Translations under genes and position numbers: made by a program
Notes under the pieces: model-generated
Seen by the model: only the letters and a program-made list of their open reading frames with translations
Databases searched by the model: none
Told to the model about the DNA's origin: nothing
Assembly: GCA_963743705.1 (NCBI GenBank)
Contig: CAVUQS010000011.1
Coordinates: forward strand, 124,001 to 188,000
DNA: 64,000 bases
Direction: 5' to 3'
Origin: PALSA-243 sp963743705
Lineage (GTDB): Bacteria > Acidobacteriota > Terriglobia > Bryobacterales > Bryobacteraceae
Shown here: positions 26,729-35,623 of the stretch, in pieces
Layout: each line of letters begins with the position of its first letter
How positions within the stretch are numbered: the first letter of the stretch is position 1

Positions 26729-27882
26729 TATCCCGCCTTGGATTTCGATGCCTGCGCCTGCACCCCGACCGAGAGCGTGATGTAACTGACGCCGGTCGCG
26801 GCCGAAGGATAGGCATCATAAACATCCAGCGCCGTCGCCTCTTTCGGCACCAGGAAACCGTCGAGAACCTTCAATTTACTCAACTGCCCCTTAATCGCAT
26901 CCGAGTGCGCTTTGGGAATCACCACGTAATTTCCGGGGCGCAGCCGCAGCGCGTCCGGCGTGGCCTGAGCGCCAGTCTTGGTGGTGACGACGTCCATGGG
27001 CGTGCTCATCATGATCCACTGCTGATTTTCGCCGTGGGCTTGCAGGTTGCCCACCAACGACCGCACGGCATTCAAAGTGGAAGCGCCCACGGCCGGAAGC
27101 TGAAGCATGGGCAGATAGGAAAGCATGGGCGAGGCCGCCAGCTCGCCGAAGATATCGATGAATTTGCCGAACAGCGTCTTCTTTCGATCCTTGGCAAAAC
27201 ACGCGAAGGATGTACGGCCGGCCCCGGTGGGCAGCGAAATGGATTGCGCCTGCTTCGCCTGCTGCAACGGTACGGCGTTAGCGCCCGCGCCGGATGCCGC
27301 GGCCTGCGGCAGGAACCCCTTGCCTTTTTTCGAAGTGGAACTGCCGCTATCTTTGCCGCCGCCGCTGCTTCCACCCTTGCCGCCTTGCGGGAAGATCGCG
27401 CTGAAGAGCGAGGACGCGAGATTTTCGACATCCTGCATCACTCCACCCGTGGCCGCCGCGGTTTGCTGCATGTCGACATAGATGCCGCCCGACGAATAGT
27501 TCCTGAACTTCACGTCGTCGTCGGTGTTCAATCGCATGCGCACCATCTGGAAGGTGACGTTGGTGGCGCCGCTCGCGCTGAGTTTTTCGGGCGCGATCTG
27601 GTCGGAGGTGATCAGTCCTCCCGACTCGACATCGTGGTGCAGAAAGAGCGGCTCACGGCCGTAGTCGCTCACCGAGGGTCCGGCCGCCGCCTGCCGCCCG
27701 CGCGTACGTTCCGCACCCACAATGGTGTTAGCGGGCACGCCCATGCCGCGCACCCAAAAATTAATTACGTTAGGGTCCAGAGGCGCGCTCGATTGCGCCT
27801 GAGCATTTAGGGATTGCGCTAACTGGAATCCAAAAAGAGCAGCGGGGCCGCTCATCAATAACTCACGCCGGTCGACTTTCAT
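26728..27882 (-). CDS. Exported protein of unknown function, first gene of the caspase operon
   Basis: About 384 residues from the ATG at 27882, which has AGGAGT 8 bases upstream; the frame is open further but that part lacks a signal. The N-terminus MKVDRRELLMSGPAALFGF has the RR motif of a Tat signal. The mature part has no family I recognise. It contains a low-complexity Gly/Ser/Lys linker (GGKGGSSGGGKDSGSSTSKK) near the middle and a conserved-looking C-terminal part with LRPGNYVVIPKAHSDAIKG. It is divergent from the larger caspase gene with only 60 bases between the two starts, implying shared control. Confidence 0.7.
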   Translation of the reverse strand: MKVDRRELLMSGPAALFGFQLAQSLNAQAQSSAPLDPNVINFWVRGMGVPANTIVGAERTRGRQAAAGPSVSDYGREPLFLHHDVESGGLITSDQIAPEKLSASGATNVTFQMVRMRLNTDDDVKFRNYSSGGIYVDMQQTAAATGGVMQDVENLASSLFSAIFPQGGKGGSSGGGKDSGSSTSKKGKGFLPQAAASGAGANAVPLQQAKQAQSISLPTGAGRTSFACFAKDRKKTLFGKFIDIFGELAASPMLSYLPMLQLPAVGASTLNAVRSLVGNLQAHGENQQWIMMSTPMDVVTTKTGAQATPDALRLRPGNYVVIPKAHSDAIKGQLSKLKVLDGFLVPKEATALDVYDAYPSAATGVSYITLSVGVQAQASKSKAG

Positions 27883-27942
27883 CGGCTTACTCCTGACACT
27901 GGGTCCCATGGTATCATTGGCGGGGTTTTCCTGATAACGGAT

Positions 27943-30276
27943 ATGAGGAAATTCACTGGCATTTGGGCCTTCTGTCTCGTCTCCGTCATGCTCCACGCGC
28001 AGTCCCGGCGCGCGATCCTCGTCGGGATTGACAATTATAATCCTGACAGCAGCGAACGCGCGCGTCTGGAGCGCCAACCCAGGGGTGGAGGGGTACTACG
28101 TCCCAAAGCGGAAGGCAATGCAACGTACTGGCGCTTCGATAACCTCGACGGCGCCATCAACGACCTCGCGCTGATGAAAACCGCCCTGACGGATTTGGGC
28201 ATAACCGACTTCGTGACCCTGCAAAATCAGGAAGCCACCGCGGATGCTATCCTCGCCGCCTTGCGCAAGAACCTGCTGGAAGACGCCAAGCCCGGCGACG
28301 TGCGCATCTTCTATTATTCCGGTCACGGCAACCACGTGCGCAATCTGGCAAGCCACGAACAGGGCGGGGAAGACCAAACCATCGTGCCGGCCGATAACTG
28401 GCGCGATACGCCCGACATTCGCGACAAAGAAATTTCGCGCATCTTATGGCAGGCCGCGCGCAAAGGCGTGAAAGTCACGTTCATTGCCGATAGCTGCCAC
28501 AGCGGATCGCTGACGCGCGGCGCCTGGAACGCTGCCGGTAAGGCCCGTAGCAGCAGCGGACGGCGCGGCGGCGAAGGTGGAAACGCGCCCAAAGAGCTGG
28601 TGGTGAACGATCCTGCCGATATCGACCCGGCTACCAAAGAGCCTATCGATCCCGAAAAGGCCGGCGTGCTCACGCTGGCCGCGGCCCAATCCAGCGAAGA
28701 AGCCCGCGAAATCGACACGGAAGAGGGCGCGCACGGCGCTTTCACCTGGGCCTTGGCGCACGCGTTGAGGTATCAGGGCGAACCCATGAACCGCGTCTTC
28801 CAGCGCGTGTCCGCTGAGATGCACGCCAACGGCGCCCAACAGCAACCGGTGATGGGCGGCACGGGCCGCAATAACCAGGACATTTTCGGTACTCCGGCCG
28901 ATCCCGCGGCCGGCATGCGCATCCTGGTGGAATCGGTAAAAGGCGCCGACATCCGTCTTCGCGGTGGTAAGGAACTCGGTCTCTATCCCGATTGCGTCCT
29001 GAAGACTGCCGCCAATCCGCCCGTACGGCTGAAGATTACCGCTTCGAAAGATCTCGGAAGTTCCACGGCGCAGGTTGTGGGTGCAGGCGTGGTCAAAGCC
29101 GGCGATCTGCTCTCGGTCGAAACCTGGGTGACTCCGCCCAAGGCGAATTTGCGCGTGTTTGTGCCGCCCGCCGCCCCGGCGGATGTGACTCAAAAAACCG
29201 TGGCCGAGATGGGTAAGTTGCGCAGTGACTCATCCATCCAGTGGCTGAATGACCCAACCGTAGCCCAGCCCAACGAGATCCTGAGCTGGAACGGAAGCTC
29301 CTGGATTCTCGAGAGCAGCCCCGCGCAGGCGAAGCCGGCCGATCTCGGCGCTGCGCCGACCGCGGATCAGGTAAAGAAGCTGCTCACCGATCACGCACGC
29401 TTCGTAATGATCGTTCCGCCGCCGCCGCAATTAGTAGCTGCCTTGCATCCCCCCGCCGCCGTCGAACTGGCGAAGAAGCGGGCCGATGCGCAGTATTGGC
29501 TGTGCGGGCGCGCGAACGGCGCAGCCGTCGAATACGCCTGGACGCTTCCAGATGCCACTGACGAGACCGCCAGCAAAATGGGCGATCATCTGCCTCTGCC
29601 GTTGCGCACCGATTGGATCGCCGGCGGCGGCGACTCGGAAATCCAGAAGGCGGTGCTTACCTTGAACGAAGATTCGCGCAAACTGGCCCGCATCCGCGGC
29701 TGGCTGACGCTCGAAGCCCCTCCTGCCGATGGCGCCTTCCCTTATCGCCTGGCTCTGCGCGACGTGGATACCGGCGAGTTCCACACCGCCGGCGATGTCC
29801 ACGATGGCGAGAAGTTCAAGCTCTATCTCAAAGCCGACGAAGCCGCGCTGAAGAACGCCAATCTCACGCGGCGCTGGGTCTATGTCTTCGTGATCGATAG
29901 CTCCGGCGAGACGCAGTTACTGTATCCCGACGCCACCCGCGGCAACGAAGGCAATCTGCAGCCCTACACGATGGTGAATGAGAAACCGAAATTCGAGCCC
30001 ACGATCGCGCTCCCCGGCGGCGACGCCTACGACTTCAGCATCGGCAAGCCGTTCGGCGTGGATAGTTATTTCCTGCTCACAACGCAGGAGGCCATCGACC
30101 CCGCGGTCTTCAATGCCGAGGGCGTGCGTACGCGCGGCGGGACCCGTGGCGGCGCATCCGATCCCCTCAACGAGCTGCTCTCCGGCGTCAACACGGGCAC
30201 GCGCGGAGCCAAGCGGCCCGAAACGCCGGGCACGTGGTCCGTCGAAGCGCAGACCATTCGCAGCGTCGCGAAGTAG
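27943..30276 (+). CDS. Large exported caspase-family protein with DUF4384-like C-terminal domain
   Basis: A 777-residue protein with a signal peptide (about 1-19, ending HAQ) and an N-terminal caspase domain (about 22-315). It begins RRAILVGIDNYNPDS and holds His128 in FYYSGHGNH and Cys185 in FIADSCHSGS, followed by LTLAAAQSSEEAREID and GAFTWALAHAL. A Ser/Gly/Arg-rich loop (about 200-215) sits where orthocaspases are often processed. The middle is unassigned. The C-terminus (about 630-735: EKFKLYLKADEA, WVYVFVIDSSGETQLLYP, YFLLTTQEAI) resembles DUF4384, common behind bacterial caspases. Acts outside the cytoplasm; substrate unknown. Confidence 0.9.
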   Translation: MRKFTGIWAFCLVSVMLHAQSRRAILVGIDNYNPDSSERARLERQPRGGGVLRPKAEGNATYWRFDNLDGAINDLALMKTALTDLGITDFVTLQNQEATADAILAALRKNLLEDAKPGDVRIFYYSGHGNHVRNLASHEQGGEDQTIVPADNWRDTPDIRDKEISRILWQAARKGVKVTFIADSCHSGSLTRGAWNAAGKARSSSGRRGGEGGNAPKELVVNDPADIDPATKEPIDPEKAGVLTLAAAQSSEEAREIDTEEGAHGAFTWALAHALRYQGEPMNRVFQRVSAEMHANGAQQQPVMGGTGRNNQDIFGTPADPAAGMRILVESVKGADIRLRGGKELGLYPDCVLKTAANPPVRLKITASKDLGSSTAQVVGAGVVKAGDLLSVETWVTPPKANLRVFVPPAAPADVTQKTVAEMGKLRSDSSIQWLNDPTVAQPNEILSWNGSSWILESSPAQAKPADLGAAPTADQVKKLLTDHARFVMIVPPPPQLVAALHPPAAVELAKKRADAQYWLCGRANGAAVEYAWTLPDATDETASKMGDHLPLPLRTDWIAGGGDSEIQKAVLTLNEDSRKLARIRGWLTLEAPPADGAFPYRLALRDVDTGEFHTAGDVHDGEKFKLYLKADEAALKNANLTRRWVYVFVIDSSGETQLLYPDATRGNEGNLQPYTMVNEKPKFEPTIALPGGDAYDFSIGKPFGVDSYFLLTTQEAIDPAVFNAEGVRTRGGTRGGASDPLNELLSGVNTGTRGAKRPETPGTWSVEAQTIRSVAK

Positions 30277-30281
30277 TCCGC

Positions 30282-31214
30282 TTATTTCTTGCAGAGGAAC
30301 GTCAGGAAGCGCGCGTCCGGGCTCGGAAATTCACGCAGAATTTCCAGGCCGCCGTGTTCCGAAACCAGCCAGCGGAAAGCGTCAGACGTATAGGTGTAGT
30401 TGAAGTTCAGGCCGATGCGCTCATTGCGCTCAAGCGAGATTTCCTGCCCGGCTACGATGGCGGAAAGATCGCGTCCGGCGCGGAAGCTGCGCGTAAAGAG
30501 GTGCAAGCCTTCGTGCCGCTCGTCGCGCTTGTGGCCGAAATTGATGTCGCCATCGTCCTTCTCGATGCCTACGCTCGCCAGCAATTGGCCCAGGAAGCGC
30601 CGCGCCGAAGGATTATCGCGCAGGCCCATGCTCTTGACTTCGTCGTAGATCTCTCCATCGATAATCAGGCGGTCGTCCGGTTTCATGCACTGCGCCACGT
30701 AGCGGATCTCAGCCAACGGATCGAACGCGCCCATGGTATTTCCGGAAAACAGGAACAGACGCGGCGCTTCGGCGGCGTCGGCCGCATAGATCAAGTGCAC
30801 CGGGCTCGAGATATCGCCCTTGATGCCGACGGCTTCGAAATCGTCGTCCTCGGCGCCCGCGCAGGCAAGCTCGATCATCGACTGGCTGGCGTCCACCGGG
30901 AAATACGGGCACTCGCAGCCCGCGTCTTTCAGCGCGTTCATCAGCAGAAGGTCGCGCGAGCCATCGCCGGCCCCGAAGCTGATAACGGGCACGCGCCCGC
31001 CGAAGTGACGAGCGAGGCCGGCCGCCTCGGACCGCAGTTCCTTCCAGGTTTCGTTGAGGCCGCCGTACAGCGTGGCTTCTTTGGCGAGCAGAGACCAATC
31101 CGCCGCCGAGCGCGGGAACCAGTAGAAGAATTTCTCCGGGAGGTCGCGCGCCTCCATGGCTTCGACGAATTCCTGCGTGATATCGGCTTCTGTAAGGACG
31201 ATTTCAACCTTCAT
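30282..31214 (-). CDS. EgtD-like (Methyltransf_33) SAM-dependent methyltransferase
   Basis: A 310-residue methyltransferase resembling the histidine-specific methyltransferase domain family that contains EgtD. Seen: VISFGAGDGSRDLLLMNAL as the SAM motif, YFPVDASQSMIELA as the acidic strand 2, LFLFSGNTMGAFDPLAEI, and a C-terminal LERNERIGLNFNYTYTSDAF, GLEILREF. The ergothioneine biosynthesis role itself is doubtful because no egtB or other egt gene is near. It shares a base with the fabI stop (TAATG), so the two are translated together. Confidence 0.72.
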   Translation of the reverse strand: MKVEIVLTEADITQEFVEAMEARDLPEKFFYWFPRSAADWSLLAKEATLYGGLNETWKELRSEAAGLARHFGGRVPVISFGAGDGSRDLLLMNALKDAGCECPYFPVDASQSMIELACAGAEDDDFEAVGIKGDISSPVHLIYAADAAEAPRLFLFSGNTMGAFDPLAEIRYVAQCMKPDDRLIIDGEIYDEVKSMGLRDNPSARRFLGQLLASVGIEKDDGDINFGHKRDERHEGLHLFTRSFRAGRDLSAIVAGQEISLERNERIGLNFNYTYTSDAFRWLVSEHGGLEILREFPSPDARFLTFLCKK

Positions 31215-31984
31215 TAGAACCCCATGACTTGCATGCCCGAATCTACAAACAGAACATTGGCGGTAACGCCGCGGCCCAAATCGCTTGCCAGGAACACCGC
31301 GGCGTCGGCGACCTCCGCGGGCTCCACATTGCGCCGTAGCGGCGATCTCTGCATTGTGAGATCGAGGAAAGTTCCGAGGTCTTTCACGGCCCGCGCCGAC
31401 GCGGTTTTCACCGCGCCGGCCGAGATCGCGTTGACGCGAATCTTGCGCGGCCCCAACTCGCTCGCCAGGTAGCGCGTCGAGGCTTCGAGCGATGCCTTAG
31501 CTACGCCCATCACGTTGTAGTTAGTCATCACGCGTGACGCCCCGAGATAAGTCAGGCAACTGATCGATCCGCCTTCGGTCATCAGCGGCGCCGTGGCGCG
31601 TGAAACCGCCACCAGCGAATACGCGCTGATGTTTTGCGCCAGCAGAAATCCTTCGCGGCTGGTCTCGTAGAAAGGGCGCGATAAATCCTCGCGATTGGCG
31701 AACGCCAGGCTGTGAATCACGGCGTGCAGCGGCCGCCCCAGTGCGCCCATCGATTCCGCCATCGCCGCGATGTCCGAATCGTTGGCGACATCGCAGGGCA
31801 ACAGCGCGGCCAAGTTCCAGTTGGCGGCCAGCTCCTCAATCGTCTGTTTCTGTTTTTCGCCGAGGTAGGTGAGGGCTAACGTGGCGCCCTCCCGGTGGAA
31901 TGCCTGTGCAATGGCGTATGCGAGACTCCAGCGGTTAGCGATTCCCATGACGAGGGCCAGTTTGCCCTCCAGCAATTTGGACAT
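31214..31984 (-). CDS. fabI: Enoyl-[acyl-carrier-protein] reductase (NADH), FabI type
   Basis: Catalyses the last reductive step of each fatty acid elongation cycle. The ATG at 31984 gives 256 residues beginning MSKLLEGKLALVMGIANRWS, the FabI cofactor motif (G-x5-S-x-A). The catalytic residues fall at the numbers known for E. coli FabI: Tyr146 in SCLTYLGAS, Tyr156 and Lys163 in NYNVMGVAKASLE. AGAVKTASARAV is the substrate-loop region. This start lies 8 bases after the kinase stop, so fabI appears to be in an operon with a two-component system. Confidence 0.96.
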   Translation of the reverse strand: MSKLLEGKLALVMGIANRWSLAYAIAQAFHREGATLALTYLGEKQKQTIEELAANWNLAALLPCDVANDSDIAAMAESMGALGRPLHAVIHSLAFANREDLSRPFYETSREGFLLAQNISAYSLVAVSRATAPLMTEGGSISCLTYLGASRVMTNYNVMGVAKASLEASTRYLASELGPRKIRVNAISAGAVKTASARAVKDLGTFLDLTMQRSPLRRNVEPAEVADAAVFLASDLGRGVTANVLFVDSGMQVMGF

Positions 31985-31992
31985 GAACTCTT

Positions 31993-33507
31993 TTAGTGTA
32001 ACGAAGTTGCGGTGAGACGTATCACGACTTCCAACCCGTGCGGAGTGCGGTTGCGGCATTCCACCGCGCCACGGCAGGCCTCCACGCAGCTTTTGACGAT
32101 GGCGAGACCCAGCCCCGCGCCTCCGGTTTCGCGCGTGCGCGAAACCTCCGGGCGATAAAACGGCGTGAATACCTCGGCCAGTTCAGCTTCGGGCAGCCCG
32201 GCGCCGCAATCGGCCACGATCAGCGAGACTTCGCCGCCATGCCGCTCGCCTCGAATCTGGATGGGCCCAGCCGTGCCGGCGTAGCGCAGCGCGTTCCGCA
32301 GGATGTTCGCGACGGCGCGCAACAAATAGGCCTCATTCGCCATGGCGGTGAGGCCGGCAGGGACCATGCACTCGATCTCAGCGCCCGCGAACGCCTCCCG
32401 CGCGATGGCCCGCCTCGCGACGGATTCCAGATCCACCGGTTCCAGCGCCACGGCGTCCGGATTCATGCCCGCCTTGGAAAACGAGAGCAGCTCGTTCACC
32501 AGCGCCGACATTTCCTGAATCTCATCGTGCAGCGTGGCGACATGCGCTTGCTCCTCCGGCGCCGCCTTCTGCTCCAGAATGCCGAGAGCGAACTGGATGC
32601 GCGCGATCGGCGCGCACAATTCGTGCGCGATATCGCCCAGAAAGCGCTTCTGGTTCTTCACGAAGCTTTCGAGGCGCGCCGCCATGTGGTTGATCTGCAG
32701 CGCCAGGTGTCCCAGCTCATCGTGCCGGTCGCTCGCCGCCTGGGCCCCGAACCGGCCCTCCGCAATTTGGCGCGTGACGCGGTCCATGTCGCTGATCGAA
32801 TGCGTAACGCCGCGCACGAACGGCAGCCAGCAAAGCGCCGTGATGGCGATCGCCGTGAGCGCCGCCGCCAGCCAAAGCCGCCAGTCGAAGAACAAGTGGC
32901 TGTTGAACATCGACGTGGAGCGCAGCAGCAGAAGTCCCGGCCGCGGCCCCTCCCATTCCGCCAGCCGCACCGGCACACGCGCGCCCGCCCAGTAGAGCGT
33001 CGGGTTGTGGGTGATCACCAGAAACGCCGCTTGCGGCAGCGATTCCTGCCCGCGGGGCGGCCGTGGACCGGGTTCGCCTTCGGGCGGCGGTGGCAAGCCG
33101 TCTTCGTCGCCGCGTGGCTCGCCCTTCGGCGGCGGTCGGCGTCCTTTGTCCGGCGGCGCGCGCCTCGGCCGCGGCGCGGAAGCGTTGATCTGATCCAGCA
33201 ACTCGTGCGACAGCGCGATTTCCGGACCGATAATCGAATGGCCCTGCGGATCGGTCAGAAACAGCGTCGCGTCGTAGCGCTTGGCGAAATCCGCGAAAAC
33301 GGCGTCGCGCGAGCTTGCGGGAACGCTGCTCAACGCCAGGCTGAAGGAATCGGCGATCCCCGCCACCCGTTCGCGCGCCGGCCCCAACAGCAGCGATTCC
33401 TGCCCTAGCTGGAATTGCGAGCGCGCAAATATCACCAGCGCCACGCCGAGCAGCAGCAGATTCACCAGCGCCAGGCACAGGATCTTGCGCGAAAGCGTCA
33501 CATTCAC
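31993..33507 (-). CDS. CpxA-like sensor histidine kinase with Pro-rich periplasmic insert
   Basis: A 504-residue sensor kinase. TM1 at about 7-28 (ILCLALVNLLLLGVALVIF), a periplasmic domain with a charged Pro-rich segment (about 111-152, for example RRPPPKGEPRG), TM2 at about 209-231, HAMP, His295 in FLGDIAHELCAPIARIQFAL, the N box ANILRNALRYAG, and G boxes DCGAGLPE and GGAGLGLAIVKSC. The H-box spelling ELCAPIAR is that of CpxA-type kinases. The GTG start overlaps the regulator stop (GTGA). It is followed directly by fabI, which suggests an envelope or lipid signal; that is inference. Confidence 0.92.
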   Translation of the reverse strand: MNVTLSRKILCLALVNLLLLGVALVIFARSQFQLGQESLLLGPARERVAGIADSFSLALSSVPASSRDAVFADFAKRYDATLFLTDPQGHSIIGPEIALSHELLDQINASAPRPRRAPPDKGRRPPPKGEPRGDEDGLPPPPEGEPGPRPPRGQESLPQAAFLVITHNPTLYWAGARVPVRLAEWEGPRPGLLLLRSTSMFNSHLFFDWRLWLAAALTAIAITALCWLPFVRGVTHSISDMDRVTRQIAEGRFGAQAASDRHDELGHLALQINHMAARLESFVKNQKRFLGDIAHELCAPIARIQFALGILEQKAAPEEQAHVATLHDEIQEMSALVNELLSFSKAGMNPDAVALEPVDLESVARRAIAREAFAGAEIECMVPAGLTAMANEAYLLRAVANILRNALRYAGTAGPIQIRGERHGGEVSLIVADCGAGLPEAELAEVFTPFYRPEVSRTRETGGAGLGLAIVKSCVEACRGAVECRNRTPHGLEVVIRLTATSLH

Positions 33508-34220
33508 TCGCTTCCCGGCTGCTTGAGCATATAGCCCACCCCGCGCACCGTTTCGATCCAGCGCGGCGATTTGGCGTCGTCGCCCAGTTTCTTGCGCAGC
33601 GAAGAAATGTGCACGTCGATCGAGCGATCGAAAACCTCAAAATCGCGTTCGGCGATTTCGATTAGTAGTTGCTCCCGCGTCTTGACGCGCCCGCAGGCTC
33701 GGGCCAGCGAAAGCAACAAATCGAATTCCTGCCTCGTGAGCGGCAGCGCCTGCCCGCCCAGCGAAGCCGAATAAGATTCGGGATCGATATAGAGGGTGGC
33801 GATCGCAAACGGTGCCTTACGGCGCTCGGCGGCGATCGCCTCCGACATCAGGGAACGCCGCAGCACCGCCCGCAGCCGCGCCAGCAATTCACGCGTCGAG
33901 AACGTCTTAGGCAGGTAATCGTCCGCGCCCATTTCCAGTCCGACAATGCGGTCGGCTTCCTCGCCGCGCCCCGTCAGCATCAGCACCGGAACGTTCGATT
34001 GCGCCCGGAGGCGGCGCAGCACCTCGAAGCCGTCCATCCCCGGCAGCATCACGTCGAGGATCACGGCGTCGAATTTTTCGGCAAGAGCGGCGACTAATCC
34101 GGCGGGACCTGTATACGCCATAGCCGCCGCATACCCCATCGTTTCGAGGTAGTCTTTCACCAGACGGCACAAGCGCACGTCGTCTTCGACGATGAGCACG
34201 CGCGGCCGTTCAGGCGACAT
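33504..34220 (-). CDS. OmpR/CpxR-type response regulator
   Basis: A 238-residue regulator: receiver domain with E12-D13-D14, phospho-acceptor D56 in VILDVMLPG, and a winged-helix DNA-binding domain (LTRQEFDLLLSLARACG, IDVHISSLRKKLGDD, RGVGYML). The Lys-Pro motif after the last receiver strand is Lys-Thr (YLPKTFSTREL), an unusual change of a near-invariant Pro. It is first in the run regulator-kinase-fabI-methyltransferase, and the intergenic region to the divergent di-haem protein gene (34221-34342) is a likely control site. Confidence 0.93.
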   Translation of the reverse strand: MSPERPRVLIVEDDVRLCRLVKDYLETMGYAAAMAYTGPAGLVAALAEKFDAVILDVMLPGMDGFEVLRRLRAQSNVPVLMLTGRGEEADRIVGLEMGADDYLPKTFSTRELLARLRAVLRRSLMSEAIAAERRKAPFAIATLYIDPESYSASLGGQALPLTRQEFDLLLSLARACGRVKTREQLLIEIAERDFEVFDRSIDVHISSLRKKLGDDAKSPRWIETVRGVGYMLKQPGSE

Positions 34221-34342
34221 TGCTTACAGAGTAATTCCGATTTTCTCCGCCGGCGCCCTACTTTACATTCGCCTAACAATTTCGCCCCGAACGGACATCG
34301 GAACTTAACGGTTGACCCGCATCCTTCACATAGGAGCGAGAG

Positions 34343-35623
34343 ATGATCCATTCCACGATGCGCGGCTGGCTTCCGGCGGTTCTCTTTGCATGTCTGGCAT
34401 GCGCCCAGACCGATCCCGGGCCGCGCCAGCCGCAACCCGGAGTTCCTCCCGCGGGACAGCCCATCCGCGGCCTCTCCGCCGGCGACTTGCAGACCTTCAT
34501 GAATGGCCGCAACGCGTTTGCCGAACCCGAAACTGTCGCGACCGGCCTTGGCCCCCGCTTCAATCTCGAATCGTGCGCCGGCTGCCACGCGAATCCAGCC
34601 ATCGGAGGCAGCAGCCCCGCCGTCAACCCGCAACTTGCCGCGGCCGCCAGCCACGGGGCCTCGAATCAGGTTCCGCCCTTCATCCAGGCGTCGGGACCCG
34701 TGATCGTCGTGCGATTCAAACAAGCCCCGAACGGCCAGCCGGATGGCGGCGTCCACGATCTTTTTGTGATTACCGGCCGCACCGACGCCCCCGCCGCATG
34801 CGCCATCGCGCAGCCGGATGTTTCCAACGTCAACAATCTCTCCTTCCGCATTCCCACCCCCGTTTTCGGGTTAGGACTCATTGAGGCCATCCCCGATTTC
34901 GCGCTTCGGTCAAACCTTGCCGCGAACGCCCCGGCCAAGCAGGCCATGGGCATTCAGGGCCGCTTCAATCTCAGCGCTAACGATGGAACCATCACCCGCT
35001 ACGGCTGGAAGGCGCAGAATAAGTCGCTGCTGATGTTCGCAGGCGAAGCCTATAACGTGGAAATGGGCGTCACCAACGAGTTATTCCCGCAGGAACGCGA
35101 GGACGATCCCACTTGCGCCACCAACGCCCTCCCCGAAGATCGTCCCAACCTGGCCACGGGACAGCCGCCCGATCTTCCCGGGTTCGAAATGTTCATGCGC
35201 TTCCTCGCGCCGCCGCAGCCCGCGCCCGCGAATCCTTCTGTGAGCAACGGCGCCGCGTTGTTCGAATCCGCCGGTTGCGCGTTGTGCCACACGGCTACTT
35301 TGCAGAGCGGCCAATCCGCGTTCGACGGGTTGAGCAATCAAACCGTGAATCTCTATTCCGATCTCGCCATCCACCGCATGGGGCAGGCGCTCAACGATGG
35401 CATCACCCAAGGCCAGGCCAACGGCCAGGATTGGCGCACCGCGCCATTGTGGGGCTTGGGCGACCGCATCTTCCTACTGCATGACGGCCGCACCACCGAT
35501 CTGGCGCAGGCGATTCAACTGCACGATAGCCCCGGCTCCGAAGCGCACCAGGTGATTCAGCGCTATCAGCAACTAACCCCAGATCAAAAGCAGGATCTGC
35601 TCAATTTCCTGCGCTCGTTGTAG
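34343..35623 (+). CDS. Di-haem oxidoreductase-like protein (DUF1111/DHOR family)
   Basis: A 426-residue exported c-type haem protein with a signal peptide ending LACLACAQ. It has two CxxCH haem sites: ESCAGCHANP (about residue 76) and GCALCHTATL (about 311). In between are FGLGLIEAIPD, RFGWK-like ITRYGWKAQN and LFMF-like FEMFMRFLAPP, the pattern of putative thiol oxidoreductases of the di-haem peroxidase relatives. It would act in the periplasm in electron transfer; the substrate is not known. ATAGGAGCGAGAG precedes the ATG. Confidence 0.85.
   Translation: MIHSTMRGWLPAVLFACLACAQTDPGPRQPQPGVPPAGQPIRGLSAGDLQTFMNGRNAFAEPETVATGLGPRFNLESCAGCHANPAIGGSSPAVNPQLAAAASHGASNQVPPFIQASGPVIVVRFKQAPNGQPDGGVHDLFVITGRTDAPAACAIAQPDVSNVNNLSFRIPTPVFGLGLIEAIPDFALRSNLAANAPAKQAMGIQGRFNLSANDGTITRYGWKAQNKSLLMFAGEAYNVEMGVTNELFPQEREDDPTCATNALPEDRPNLATGQPPDLPGFEMFMRFLAPPQPAPANPSVSNGAALFESAGCALCHTATLQSGQSAFDGLSNQTVNLYSDLAIHRMGQALNDGITQGQANGQDWRTAPLWGLGDRIFLLHDGRTTDLAQAIQLHDSPGSEAHQVIQRYQQLTPDQKQDLLNFLRSL

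Noticed and set aside
32038..33408. Plus-strand open frame opposite the CpxA-like kinase
   Set aside because: Arg-rich shadow frame; the kinase motifs lie on the minus strand.
34221..34342. Possible CpxR-type box (GTAAA repeats) between the regulator and the di-haem protein gene
   Set aside because: Only one GTAAA-like element is present and spacing does not fit a direct repeat; not enough to claim an operator.
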